64,000 nt of DNA from Actinocorallia herbida (GCF_003751225.1 NZ_RJKE01000001.1:6510001-6574000), one strand, 5' to 3'; shown: positions 9,310 through 17,862, counted from the stretch's first letter. Notes: a model not told the origin generated them from the sequence alone. Made by a program: numbers and translations.

Positions 9310-9801
9310 ATGGCCACATGGAGCGAAGTGATCGAGTCGGCGCCGGAGTTCGCGGCGGACGCGGCGGCCCTCTTCGGCGCGCACAAGCACAAGACCATCG
9401 CCACGCTGCGCAAGGACGGCGGTCCGCGGATCAGCGGGATCGAGATGGAGCTCGTCGAGGGCGAGGCGGTCGTCGGGATGATGCCTCAGTCCCTGAAGGC
9501 GCGCGACGTACGGCGGGACCCGCGGGTGGCGATCCACTCCGGATCGGAGGATCCCGACAACGCGAACCCCACCGCCTGGCCGGGCGACGCCAAGATCTCC
9601 GGGCGGGCCGTGGAGGTCGCCGATCCAGCCAAGGCCGCCGCCCTGCTCAAGGCCATGGGCGCGGCCGAGGAGGTGGCGGGCAGCCCGGTCTTCGTCCTCG
9701 ACATCACCGAGGTCGTGGTGACCCGGGTCGCGGCGTCCGCCGAGTACCTGGACGTCCTCCTCTGGAAGGAGGGACAGGTCCGGCAAATGCGGGCACAGTA
9801 G
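9310..9801 (+). CDS. Pyridoxamine 5'-phosphate oxidase-like flavin/F420-type protein
   Basis: This 163-residue protein has the split-barrel PNPOx pattern. A TIATLRKDGGPRISGIEM strand pair is followed by KARDVRRDPRVAIHS and a strand with KISGRAVEV. Such proteins bind FMN, F420 or heme, and many actinobacterial members are F420-dependent reductases of unknown substrate. The ATG at 9310 sits just after a GGGATCGATCC stretch with only a weak ribosome-binding site. It is divergent from the GHL10 lipoprotein (73-bp gap) and about 40 bases ahead of the next operon. Which cofactor is used cannot be read from the sequence. Confidence 0.8.
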   Translation: MATWSEVIESAPEFAADAAALFGAHKHKTIATLRKDGGPRISGIEMELVEGEAVVGMMPQSLKARDVRRDPRVAIHSGSEDPDNANPTAWPGDAKISGRAVEVADPAKAAALLKAMGAAEEVAGSPVFVLDITEVVVTRVAASAEYLDVLLWKEGQVRQMRAQ

Positions 9802-9828
9802 CCCCTTCCCTGTTATTGACGAATTATC

Positions 9829-9834
9829 TACTAT
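9829..9834 (+). promoter_or_regulatory. Candidate -10 box (TACTAT) for a leaderless transcript
   Basis: TACTAT lies six bases before the GTG at 9841, with no Shine-Dalgarno in between. The surrounding stretch is unusually AT-rich. The -35 element is not clear. Confidence 0.45.
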
Positions 9835-9840
9835 GGCGAG

Positions 9841-10731
9841 GTGCTCAAGGAGACAACATCCCCCGACCGTCTCGTGCTCGGCGCGCGCGACGTGCGCTTC
9901 GACTGGTCGGAACTGCCGCGCCACTGGGTGCCGGGCGAACCCCTGGCCACCCATCTGATGAACGTGCTCCACCTGCTGCTGCCCGCCGGGGAGCGCTGGT
10001 TCGTCGAGGTGTTCCGGCAGGCGCTGCCGCTCATCGAGGACGAGGACCTGCGCCGCGACGTGCTGGGCTTCATCGGGCAGGAGGCGCTGCACGCCCGCGC
10101 CCACACCGAGGTGCTCGAGCACTTCACCGAGCAGGGGCTGGACTGCCGGCCGTTCACCGACCAGATGGAGTGGTTCTTCTCCGTGCTGCTCGGCGACCGG
10201 CCCCGGCTGCGCGGCCGCGCCGAGGCCGAGTGGCTGGTGTCGCGGCTCGCCCTCATCGCGGCGATCGAGCATGTCACGGCCTTCATGGGCGACTGGATCC
10301 TCAACGCCGAGGGGCTCGACCGGGCGGGCTGCGACCCGACCATGCTCGACCTGCTGCGCTGGCACGGCGCCGAGGAGGTCGAGCACCGGTCGGTCGCCTT
10401 CGACCTGTACCGGCATGTCGACGGCCGTCACCTGCGCCGGGTCCAGGCGATGGCCGTGGTCGCGCCGATGCTCTTCGTGCTGTGGCGCAAGGGTGTGCGG
10501 TTCCTGTACTCGATCGACGGCGAACTGGCCGGCGTGCCGCTGCCGCGCGCCCGCGACGTCCGGGGTCCGGCCTCGCGCGGGGTCACCCCAGCGCTGCCGC
10601 ACCTGGGCCGCAAGGTGCTTCGCTACCTCTCGCGCGGCTACCACCCGTCGATGGAGGGCGACACCGACCAGGCGGTGGCCTATCTGGCGTCCTCCCCCGC
10701 GGCCCGCGCCGCCGAGGGGCGAACGGCGTGA
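9841..10731 (+). CDS. PF10118-type predicted metal-dependent hydrolase with diiron-like motifs
   Basis: This 296-residue protein matches the 'predicted metal-dependent hydrolase' family. Its conserved acids and histidines fall in a ferritin-like pattern: E51 or E56, E81-x-x-H84, E143 and E179-x-x-H182. That pattern is typical of non-heme diiron carboxylate enzymes, which usually oxidise rather than hydrolyse. The next gene, overlapping by four bases, is a 2Fe-2S flavoreductase that could supply electrons, and a TetR gene follows. A diiron oxygenase or desaturase role is therefore inferred; the substrate is unknown. The GTG at 9841 probably starts a leaderless message. Confidence 0.82.
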   Translation: MLKETTSPDRLVLGARDVRFDWSELPRHWVPGEPLATHLMNVLHLLLPAGERWFVEVFRQALPLIEDEDLRRDVLGFIGQEALHARAHTEVLEHFTEQGLDCRPFTDQMEWFFSVLLGDRPRLRGRAEAEWLVSRLALIAAIEHVTAFMGDWILNAEGLDRAGCDPTMLDLLRWHGAEEVEHRSVAFDLYRHVDGRHLRRVQAMAVVAPMLFVLWRKGVRFLYSIDGELAGVPLPRARDVRGPASRGVTPALPHLGRKVLRYLSRGYHPSMEGDTDQAVAYLASSPAARAAEGRTA

Positions 10732-11777
10732 GGCTGCCCGCGGAACTGCGCGGCAGGGGCGGCGCGGACTCCCTGTTCACGATGCTGGCCAGGGCCGCCG
10801 CGGTGCCGCCCGCGCTCGCGGCGCTGAGCGGTCTCGGCCGCCGCCCCGCGCGCCCGGTCGACCGCACCCGGGTCCTGCTCGTCACCGCGACCCGGGCCGA
10901 GGCCGAGGGCGTCATGGGACTCACCCTCGCCGACCCCGCGGGCGGGCGGCTCCCGGCATGGACGCCCGGCGCCCACGTGGACGTGACGCTGCCCTCGGGA
11001 CGGGTCCGCCAGTACTCCCTGTGCGGCGATCCCGCCGACCGGTGGGCGCACCGCGTCGCCGTCCGGCTGGTCCCCGACGGGGAGGGCGGCTCCGCCGAGG
11101 CGCACGCGCTCGTGCCCGGCTCGGTCGTGCGGGTCTCGGCACCGCGCAACGCCTTCCGCTTCACCGGCGGCGGCCCGCACCTGTTCGTCGCGGGCGGGAT
11201 CGGCATCACCCCGATCCTGCCGATGGTCCGCGCGGCGGAGCGGCGCGGCGAGGACTGGCGGCTGCTCTACACCGGCCGCGACCGCGCGGCGCTGCCCTTC
11301 CTGGCCGAGCTCGCGCGCCACGGCGACCGGGTGACGGTCCGCACCGACGACGTCGAGGGCCGGCCGGGCCATGATCTGCTGGACGGCCACCGGGTGGAGG
11401 GCGCCGCCGTGTACTGCTGCGGCCCCGCCCCGCTGCTCGCCCTGGTGCGGGAGGCTTCGGGCGCCGCGCGGGAATTCCACGCCGAGCGGTTCGCGCCCGG
11501 ACCCGTCACGGGCGGCTCGCCCTTCGCGGTGCGACTCGCGCGCACCGGCGTGACCGTCGCCGTCCCGGCCGACCGCAGCATGCTCGACGCGCTCCGCGAG
11601 GTCGTGCCCGACGCCCCTTACTCCTGCCGCCAGGGCTTCTGCGGCACCTGCCGGGTGACGGTCCTGGAGGGCGAAATAGCGCACCGCGACCGTTTCCCGC
11701 AGCAGGCGCGCCGTGACAATGAGATGATGCCGTGCGTCTCCCGAGCCGTGGGCGACCACCTCGTCATCGAGCTGTGA
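10728..11777 (+). CDS. Ferredoxin reductase with C-terminal 2Fe-2S domain (phthalate dioxygenase reductase type)
   Basis: This 349-residue protein has a flavin domain with RQYSLCG near 93-99, an NAD-binding domain with GGIGITPILPM near 156, and a C-terminal plant-type 2Fe-2S domain. The cluster ligands are Cys300, Cys305, Cys308 and Cys336. The order flavin, NAD, ferredoxin is that of phthalate dioxygenase and vanillate demethylase reductases, which pass electrons to an oxygenase partner. The GTG overlaps the upstream stop (GTGA at 10728-10731), so translation should be coupled. The upstream diiron-like protein is the obvious candidate acceptor. Confidence 0.9.
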   Translation: MRLPAELRGRGGADSLFTMLARAAAVPPALAALSGLGRRPARPVDRTRVLLVTATRAEAEGVMGLTLADPAGGRLPAWTPGAHVDVTLPSGRVRQYSLCGDPADRWAHRVAVRLVPDGEGGSAEAHALVPGSVVRVSAPRNAFRFTGGGPHLFVAGGIGITPILPMVRAAERRGEDWRLLYTGRDRAALPFLAELARHGDRVTVRTDDVEGRPGHDLLDGHRVEGAAVYCCGPAPLLALVREASGAAREFHAERFAPGPVTGGSPFAVRLARTGVTVAVPADRSMLDALREVVPDAPYSCRQGFCGTCRVTVLEGEIAHRDRFPQQARRDNEMMPCVSRAVGDHLVIEL

Positions 11778-11796
11778 CCATCCCGGGAAGGGCCGT

Positions 11797-12456
11797 ATGC
11801 CCACGACCGACAGACCGATACCGACCGCCCCGCGCCCCCGCCGGATGTCGCCCGAGCACCGCAAGCAGGCGCTCATCGACGCCGCACTCGAGCTGTTCGG
11901 CAGTGCCGCGCCCGAGCGCGTCACGATGGAGGACGTGGCCGCGCACGCCCAGGTGTCGCGCGCGCTGGTCTACCGGTACTTCTCCAACATCGAGGAGATC
12001 CACGTCGCCGCGCTGCGCACGTCCGTCGACGACCTCGTCGGGCGGATCAGGCGCGACCGGGAGGGCGACCTGCTGGCGCAGCTCCAGGACACCATCGGGG
12101 AGTTCGTCGCGTTCGCCGAGGACCACGCGGCGGGGTACATCGCGCTGCTGCGCGGTGGTTCGGTCATCGCCACCTCCGAGACCGCGGCGATGGTCGACGA
12201 GGCGCGGCACGCGGCCGTCGCGGAGGTGCTGGTCCGGTTGGAGATCGCCGAGCCGTCGCCGTTCCTGCTGCTGACCCTGCGCTGCTGGGTCGCGGCCTGC
12301 GAGGGCGCGCTGCTCACCTGGCTCCAGGAGCGCACGCTGGCCCGCGAGGAGCTGGTGCCGTGGCTCTCCGGGCAGCTCGTGGCGATGATCGCCGCGACGG
12401 CAGGGCACGACCCGGCGATCGCCGCGTTCATCGGCAAGCTGGAGAGCCTGGCGTAA
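11797..12456 (+). CDS. TetR family transcriptional regulator
   Basis: This 219-residue protein has an N-terminal helix-turn-helix (RVTMEDVAAHAQVSRALVYR, about 40-59) followed by the usual YFSNIEEIHVAAL helix. The C-terminal helical domain is variable and would bind an unknown ligand. A GGAAGG box precedes the ATG. It lies 19 bases after the reductase gene and most likely controls that operon. It is convergent with the isochorismate synthase gene, nine bases away. Confidence 0.88.
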   Translation: MPTTDRPIPTAPRPRRMSPEHRKQALIDAALELFGSAAPERVTMEDVAAHAQVSRALVYRYFSNIEEIHVAALRTSVDDLVGRIRRDREGDLLAQLQDTIGEFVAFAEDHAAGYIALLRGGSVIATSETAAMVDEARHAAVAEVLVRLEIAEPSPFLLLTLRCWVAACEGALLTWLQERTLAREELVPWLSGQLVAMIAATAGHDPAIAAFIGKLESLA

Positions 12457-12465
12457 CGGCGCGCC

Positions 12466-13701
12466 TCAGCCGTCGAGCGCGGTGCGCATGACGCCGAACT
12501 TGGCGCGCGCCTCGGCGATCTCGGCCGCGGGGTCGGAGTCGGCGACGATGCCGCACCCGGCGAACAGGCGGGCGCGGCGGCCGTCGAGCTGGGCGCAGCG
12601 CAGCGCGATCCCCCACTCGCCGTCGCCGCGGGAGTCGACCCAGCCGACCGGCCCCGCGTACCGGGAGCGGTCCATCTCCTCGAGTTCGCGGATGAGGTCC
12701 ATCGCGGCGTCCGTGGGGGTGCCGCAGACGGCGGGGGTCGGGTGCAGCGCCTCCAGCACGTCCAGGACCGAGCGCTCGCCCGCCAGGCGACCGCGCACCG
12801 GGGTGGCCAGGTGCTGGACGTTGGCCAGGCGCAGCAGCTCGGGTTCGGCGGGCAGGTCGAGCTCGGCGCACAGCGGCGCGAGGGCGTCGCGGACCATGTC
12901 GGCGGCGTAGGCGTGCTCGCGGCGGTCCTTGGCGGAGGCGAACAGGGCCTCACCCAGCGCGCGGTCGGCGGCCTCGTCGGCGCCGCGCGGGGTCGTCCCG
13001 GCGAGCACGAGGGACGCGATCTCGCCGCCGATCCGGCGGACGAGCAGTTCGGGAGTGGCGCCGACGAGGCCGTCGACGGCGAAGGTGTAGCAGTCGGGGA
13101 AGCGCGCGGACAGGCGGCGCAGCAGGACCCGCGCGTCGATCGGCTCATCGGCCTCGGCCCACAGGTCGCGGGCGAGGACGACCTTGCCGAGCTCGCCTTC
13201 GCGGATGCGTCCCGTCGCGGTGCGGACCGCGCCGCCCCAGCCAGTGTCGTCGAGCGCGCCGCCCCGCCAGGCCACCCCGGACGGCTGCCGGGGCGGGTTC
13301 AGTTCGGCCATGGGGTCGTCGTCGGCGCCGATGACGGTGTGCCAGGCACGGCCGTCGCGCCAGCCGACGACGGACCGGGGCACGATGAGCACCGAGTCGT
13401 CGCTCTTCGGGTCGAAGCCGAACGTGCCGAAGGCGACGGGCCCGGAGCCGGGCACGCCCACCGCGTCGTCGACCTCGGCGCCCTCGAACAGGGCGGTCAG
13501 CGCGCCGCGGGCGCGGGCGAACCTGTCGGGCCCCCCGGGGATCGGCACGCGGGCGGCCTCGCCCCAGCCGACGAGTCCGCTGTCGCGTCTGATCCAGGCC
13601 AGGGCGGCCGGATGCGGCAGCCTTCCGACGAGGTCGACGGGGCCCGGCGCGGGTAGTGTCCGCACCGTCAGCCGCTCGGAGGTTCGCAGCACAACGCTCA
13701 C
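12466..13701 (-). CDS. menF: Isochorismate synthase (menaquinone-type MenF/EntC family)
   Basis: This 411-residue chorismate-binding enzyme should convert chorismate to isochorismate. It carries the family landmarks REGELGKVVLARDL, PELLVRR, LHPTPAVCGTPTDAAM and the C-terminal FAGCGIVADSDPAAEIAEARAKF region with its conserved acids. No siderophore genes are nearby, so menaquinone synthesis is the likelier use. The GTG at 13701 is chosen because homologues begin near VSVVLRTSERL; a longer reading starts at 13740. A perfect palindrome lies 21 bases upstream of the start. Confidence 0.88.
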   Translation of the reverse strand: MSVVLRTSERLTVRTLPAPGPVDLVGRLPHPAALAWIRRDSGLVGWGEAARVPIPGGPDRFARARGALTALFEGAEVDDAVGVPGSGPVAFGTFGFDPKSDDSVLIVPRSVVGWRDGRAWHTVIGADDDPMAELNPPRQPSGVAWRGGALDDTGWGGAVRTATGRIREGELGKVVLARDLWAEADEPIDARVLLRRLSARFPDCYTFAVDGLVGATPELLVRRIGGEIASLVLAGTTPRGADEAADRALGEALFASAKDRREHAYAADMVRDALAPLCAELDLPAEPELLRLANVQHLATPVRGRLAGERSVLDVLEALHPTPAVCGTPTDAAMDLIRELEEMDRSRYAGPVGWVDSRGDGEWGIALRCAQLDGRRARLFAGCGIVADSDPAAEIAEARAKFGVMRTALDG

Positions 13702-13721
13702 GAGGCCCACAGTACAGCGGA

Positions 13722-13737
13722 GTTGAACCCGTTCAAC
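13722..13737. promoter_or_regulatory. Palindrome GTTGAAC-CC-GTTCAAC upstream of menF
   Basis: Seven-base perfect arms flank two C residues, 21 bases before the GTG of the isochorismate synthase gene and about 64 bases before the divergent phosphatase gene. This looks like a repressor operator. The cognate protein is unknown. Confidence 0.5.
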
Positions 13738-13788
13738 CACACGTGTCGCTGTTCACACCGCGGCCCCCAGAACGTCGGAAGCGCCCGA

Positions 13789-13794
13789 TAGGCT
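13789..13794 (+). promoter_or_regulatory. Candidate -10 box (TAGGCT)
   Basis: TAGGCT lies six bases before the ATG at 13801, with no Shine-Dalgarno. This is consistent with a leaderless transcript of the phosphatase gene. Confidence 0.45.
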
Positions 13795-13800
13795 CCGATC

Positions 13801-14574
13801 ATGCAGAACCGCTGGATACCCCTCGAAGGCGCCGTCAACGTCCGCGACCTGGGCGGGCTGCCCACCGGTGACGGCGGCGTCACCCGGTTCGGCAGGGTGC
13901 TCCGCTCGGACAACCTCCAGGACCTCACCGAGGCCGACGTCACACTCCTCGCGGGCACCATCGGGATCGGCCACGTGCTCGACCTGCGCACCGAGGCGGA
14001 GGTCCAGAAGGAAGGGCCGGGGCCGCTCAAGCGCGCGGGGGTCGTCCACCACCACCTGTCGCTGTTCAGCGTCGAGGACGACCCCGAGGAGGTCGACGTC
14101 GACGCGGTGCTGCCGTGGCAGAAGCGGGACGCCCAGGAGGTCAAGGGCGATCGCTCCGTGGCCGCCTACCAGGGGTATCTGCGCGACCGGGCCGATTCGG
14201 TGATCGCCGCGCTGCGCGTCATGGCGCACGCCGAGGGCGGCTCGATCGTGCACTGCGCCGCGGGCAAGGACCGCACCGGCGTCATCGCGGCGCTGGCCCT
14301 GTCGGCCGTGGGCGTGACCCGCGACGCCGTCATCGCCGACTACGCGCTGACCTCCGAGCGCCTCGACGCGATCCTCCGCCGCCTCCTGGCCTCCGACACC
14401 TACCGGCAGAGCCTGAGCGGCCGCCCCAAGGAGACCCACGAGCCCCGCGTCGACGTCATGGCCCGCTTCCTCGCCGACCTCGACGCCGCCCACGGCGGCC
14501 CCCTCCCCTGGCTCACCGCCCACGGCTGGACCCCCGCCGACACCAAGGCCCTGAACTCCCAGCTCGTCTCCTGA
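13801..14574 (+). CDS. Tyrosine-protein phosphatase (Y_phosphatase3 family)
   Basis: This 257-residue protein begins NRWIPLEGAVNVRDLGG, the N-terminal signature of the PF13350 phosphatases. The catalytic P-loop HCAAGKDRTGV places the nucleophile at Cys152 and the phosphate-binding Arg at 158. Related enzymes dephosphorylate tyrosine or phosphoinositides; PtpB of Mycobacterium tuberculosis is one. No signal peptide is visible. It stands alone, divergent from menF. Confidence 0.9.
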   Translation: MQNRWIPLEGAVNVRDLGGLPTGDGGVTRFGRVLRSDNLQDLTEADVTLLAGTIGIGHVLDLRTEAEVQKEGPGPLKRAGVVHHHLSLFSVEDDPEEVDVDAVLPWQKRDAQEVKGDRSVAAYQGYLRDRADSVIAALRVMAHAEGGSIVHCAAGKDRTGVIAALALSAVGVTRDAVIADYALTSERLDAILRRLLASDTYRQSLSGRPKETHEPRVDVMARFLADLDAAHGGPLPWLTAHGWTPADTKALNSQLVS

Positions 14575-15048
14575 TCCCTCCCCCACCCCGAAGCGGCGCG
14601 GGCGGCAACACGGTCCCGCCCCCGGACGGTCTCCGCCCGGACCCGCCTCCACAGGGCCTCCCGAAAGCCCCCGGGCGACCCCGGACCGATCGGGCGGGCG
14701 CGGTCCGCGTCCTGACGGCCTCCCGGACGAGCGCCAGATGGCCGGCGGGGGCCTGACCCGGCTCCTGGCGGCTGCGCGGACGAGACCCAGACGGCCGGCA
14801 GGGATCCGACCCGGCTCCGCACGACCGCACGGACGGCTCCCAGGCGGTCGGCGGGGGCCCGGCCCTCGCGGCTGCGCGGGCGAGGCGCCGAGGGGCGGTG
14901 TGCCGAGGGTGCCGCTCCGGTGGCCCGGGTCCTGTTCGAGCCGGGCGGGTCAGCGCTGAGCCGTCCGGGCCGATCGTGCTCGGGCCGGGCGCGGGATCGG
15001 CGGGCGCGAGGCGGGGCGCGGCGTCCGGCCTGGGCTGGTGCGGGCGGG
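14575..15048. other. Intergenic region, extremely GC-rich, no gene
   Basis: About 470 bases lie between the convergent phosphatase and HAD genes. It contains imperfect 53-base tandem repeats (14724-14880). Otherwise it is C/G-rich sequence with no credible gene, promoter or RNA. Confidence 0.55.
14724..14880. repeat. Three imperfect 53-bp tandem repeats
   Basis: Copies begin at 14724, 14777 and 14830, each with CGGACG followed by a CCAG-GG/CC-GGC-GGG pattern and a GCGGCTGCG-like end. The third copy is shorter. A 53-base period does not keep a reading frame, so this is a non-coding, partly decayed tandem array. Confidence 0.6.
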
Positions 15049-15690
15049 TCAGGTGGGGTCGAGGAGGGTGCGGGCGAGGGCGTAGGCGTCGGGAAGGGAG
15101 TCGCCCTCGTAGGAGAGGGCGGCCAGGGCGGTGAGGTGGGAGTCGGCGTTGACGGCGACGGTGTGGTCGAGGTGGCGGAAGAGCGGGACGTCGGAGTGGG
15201 AGTCGCCGTAGGCGACGACGCGGGAGACGGGCAGGCCGTGGCGGAGGCGGAGTTCCTCTGCGGCGCGGACCTTGGCCTCGGGGACGAGGATGCCGGCCGG
15301 GTCGATGGGGGTCCGGAAGGGCAGCGCGGGGAACCGGGACGCGACGACCTCGTCGACGCCCAGGCCGCACAGGAGCGTGGCGAAGAAGTCCGGCGACAGG
15401 GTGATGACGGCGGTGCGGCCGCCGCGCGCCCTGATGTCGGCGCAGACCTCGGTGATGCCGCTGAGCCATGGGGAGGCGGCGAACGCCTCGGCGACGTGGT
15501 CGGGCGTCAGCGCGTGCCACAGGGCGTGGATGCCGACGGCGAAGCCCGGCGGGTCGAGGCGCCCGGCGGCGAGGTCGGCCTCCATCGCGAGGAGTTCGGC
15601 GCCGACGCCGAGGAGCGTGGCGACCTGGAGGCTCGCGCTCGTGCCGCGCAGGAGCGTGCCGTCCATGTCGAAGAGGTGCAGTTCCGTCAC
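15049..15690 (-). CDS. HAD-superfamily phosphatase (SerB-like)
   Basis: This 213-residue protein has HAD motif I FDMDGTLLRGTS (nucleophile Asp8), motif II around AVITLSP, a lysine in EAKVRAAEE and motif III YGDSHSDVPLF. It is close to the SerB-like branch that dephosphorylates small phosphorylated molecules; the substrate is unknown. The GTG at 15690 is preferred because homologues start at TELHLFDMDG. A longer frame up to 15903 has no such support. It is divergent from the membrane-protein gene at 15858. Confidence 0.85.
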   Translation of the reverse strand: MTELHLFDMDGTLLRGTSASLQVATLLGVGAELLAMEADLAAGRLDPPGFAVGIHALWHALTPDHVAEAFAASPWLSGITEVCADIRARGGRTAVITLSPDFFATLLCGLGVDEVVASRFPALPFRTPIDPAGILVPEAKVRAAEELRLRHGLPVSRVVAYGDSHSDVPLFRHLDHTVAVNADSHLTALAALSYEGDSLPDAYALARTLLDPT

Positions 15691-15857
15691 ACGCCCATCG
15701 CAGCACTCGACGGGCCCGCGCGCACCTGGTTTTCCAGGGGTTCGGCGAGTGTGGTGAACATCGCGCACTGGTTTCCTCCAGAACGAGACATTGAGTAATG
15801 ACACATAGGGAAGTGATGCGTTACGGTGCCGGAAATCGCGGACGACGAGGAGGGCAC

Positions 15858-17612
15858 ATGGGCGTTCTCGCCGAGGAACTGAAGCCGGCGGGTGGGGCCG
15901 CACTCGACCAGGTGTTCATCGCCAGCGGGGCGGGCCTGGTCCTGGCCGTCGTTCTGCTCGCGCTGGGCTGGGGCCACCGGACGGGCAGAATGACCGCGCT
16001 GACCGCCGCGGCGTCGGTGGCGAACCGGAACGGCAAACTGGGCATTCCGGGATGGGCGGCCCTGCCGTCGATGGTCTCGCTGGTGTCCCTGCTGACCGCA
16101 CTGCTCGGGATGTACTGGGACATCTCCCTGCACATCACCCGAGGCCGCGACGAGGGGCCACTGGCGAACATCGCGCATTACCCGATCCTCATCGGGCTCT
16201 TCGGGATCTTCGCCGCGGGCGTCCTCGCCCTGGTGCTGCCGCTGCGCGAGAAGCCCGGACCCGCGCCGCTGCGCATCACGCGCGACTGGTACGTCCCGGC
16301 GGGCGGCGCGCTCGTCGCGGGCGCCGGGTTCTACGCGCTGCTCGGCTTCCCGCTGGACGACGTGTGGCACCGCATCTTCGGCCAGGACGTGACCCTCTGG
16401 GGCCCCACCCACCTGATGCTCATCGGCGGCGCGGGCCTGTCGCTCGTCGGCATGATGATCCTGGAGCGCGAAGGCCGCGCCGCCGGGACGCCCGGGAACG
16501 CCGTCATCGGCTACCTCCGCCGCGGCAGCATGGCGGGCGGCCTGCTCGTCGGGCTGTCGGTGTTCCAGGCCGAGTTCGACTTCGGCGTCCCGCAGTTCCG
16601 GCTGGTCAACCAGCCGTTCCTCATCGCGCTCGCGGCGGGCGGCGCGCTCGTCGTCGCCCGGCTGTGGGTCGGCCGCGGCGGCGCGCTCATGGCCGCCGCG
16701 TTCTACCTGCTGGTCCGCGGCGGCGTCACGCTGCTCGTCGGCCCGGTCATCGGCGAGCTGACGGCCGCGGTGCCGATGTACCTGGCCGAGGCGCTCCTGG
16801 TGGAGGTCGTCGCGCTGTTCCTCATCCGGCGGCCGTACGCCTTCGCCGTCGCCTCCGGGCTCGTCATCGGGACCGCGGGGTTCGCCGCCGAGTACCTGTG
16901 GACGGGCGTCGCCTACCGGCTCGCCTGGACGCCGGACCTCGTGCCGGAGGGCGTCGCCATGGCCGTCGCCGGGGGCCTCTCGGGGGCGGTCCTGGGCGTT
17001 CTGCTCGCCGAGGGGCTGGCCGGACGGCCGCCCCGCCCTGCGGTCTCCCGGAGCCTGTTCGCGGGGGCGCTGCTGGTCATCGCCGGATGCGTCGCCAACG
17101 GCCTCATCGCGACGGTGCCGGGCGACCTGTCGGCGAAGGTCGAGATGAGCCCCGACGGCAACGCCGTCATCACCCTCAGCCGTCCCGTGGACGACCCCGC
17201 GTGGGTGCAGGTGACCGCCTGGCAGGGCGGCGACCTGCACGTCGACCCGCTGGAGCGGACGGGCCCGACGGTCTACCGCACGACCTCGCCGATGCCCGTG
17301 GACGGCGAGTGGAAGACCCTCGTCCGCGTCCACGACGGGCGGGAACTGTCGGCGGTGCCCATCTATCTGCCGAAGGACCCGGCGATCGGCGCCGAGGCGC
17401 TGCCCGCCGAGCCGTCGTTCACCCGGCCCGCCCAGTCGGAGAAGCTCATCCTCCAGCGGGAGCTGAAGACCGACGTCCCCGGCTGGCTTTGGGGGACCGC
17501 CTCACTCGTCGTCCTGGTGTGCTCGCTGACGCTCGTCGTCTCCCTCGGCTGGGGCACGCAGCGGATCGCCCGTGCCACCCGGGAACGTCCCGATGTACGG
17601 TCTCGGTCATGA
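15858..17612 (+). CDS. Polytopic membrane protein with exported C-terminal FixH/YtkA-like domain
   Basis: This 584-residue protein has about eleven to twelve membrane helices across residues 15-425. They include WGPTHLMLIGGAGLSLVGMM and EALLVEVVALFLIRR. A hydrophilic stretch of about 110 residues (SPDGNAVITLSRP, WKTLVRVHDGR) resembles the FixH/YtkA beta-sandwich linked to copper handling, and a final helix (about 553-573) follows. The ATG at 15858 sits four bases after GAGGAGGG, which excludes the longer frame from 15798. The family has no function I can name; metal or redox homeostasis is only a guess from the C-terminal fold. Confidence 0.8.
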   Translation: MGVLAEELKPAGGAALDQVFIASGAGLVLAVVLLALGWGHRTGRMTALTAAASVANRNGKLGIPGWAALPSMVSLVSLLTALLGMYWDISLHITRGRDEGPLANIAHYPILIGLFGIFAAGVLALVLPLREKPGPAPLRITRDWYVPAGGALVAGAGFYALLGFPLDDVWHRIFGQDVTLWGPTHLMLIGGAGLSLVGMMILEREGRAAGTPGNAVIGYLRRGSMAGGLLVGLSVFQAEFDFGVPQFRLVNQPFLIALAAGGALVVARLWVGRGGALMAAAFYLLVRGGVTLLVGPVIGELTAAVPMYLAEALLVEVVALFLIRRPYAFAVASGLVIGTAGFAAEYLWTGVAYRLAWTPDLVPEGVAMAVAGGLSGAVLGVLLAEGLAGRPPRPAVSRSLFAGALLVIAGCVANGLIATVPGDLSAKVEMSPDGNAVITLSRPVDDPAWVQVTAWQGGDLHVDPLERTGPTVYRTTSPMPVDGEWKTLVRVHDGRELSAVPIYLPKDPAIGAEALPAEPSFTRPAQSEKLILQRELKTDVPGWLWGTASLVVLVCSLTLVVSLGWGTQRIARATRERPDVRSRS

Positions 17613-17860
17613 TTCTCGCCGACCATTCCGCCACCGAGGCGATCGCCCTCTTCGTCCCGGCCCTGGCCATCGTCTCGGTCATCGCGGGCGCGATCATCGT
17701 CGACCGCCGCCGCGCGGCCGCGGAGGAGGCGGCGGCCGAAGCCGAGGGCTCCCCCGAGCCCGAGCCCGAGAGCGGGTCTCCCGAGGACGCCACGGCCGAA
17801 GAGGCGCCCGACGAGAAGGCGCCCGACGACGAGGCGACGTCCGCGGAGCGCGACGCCTGA
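17609..17860 (+). CDS. Small coupled membrane protein with acidic tail
   Basis: This 83-residue protein has one N-terminal helix (ALFVPALAIVSVIAGAIIVD) and a Glu/Pro/Ala-rich tail. Its ATG overlaps the stop of the large membrane-protein gene (ATGA at 17609-17612), so translation should be coupled. It may be a subunit or assembly factor of that protein. I recognise no family. Confidence 0.65.
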   Translation: MILADHSATEAIALFVPALAIVSVIAGAIIVDRRRAAAEEAAAEAEGSPEPEPESGSPEDATAEEAPDEKAPDDEATSAERDA

Positions 17861-17862
17861 TC

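Noticed and set aside
9815-9834. TTGACG plus TACTAT as a complete promoter
   Set aside because: The spacer would be far too short. Only the -10 box is kept as a candidate.
7657-10644. Apparent 995-residue fusion of the lipoprotein with an upstream domain
   Set aside because: The signal peptide with lipobox starts at 9237. The upstream part is antisense to two real plus-strand genes.
9294-11777. Apparent 827-residue protein ending in the flavoreductase
   Set aside because: The reductase has its own GTG at 10728 overlapping the previous stop. The upstream part is out of frame with the PNPOx and diiron genes.
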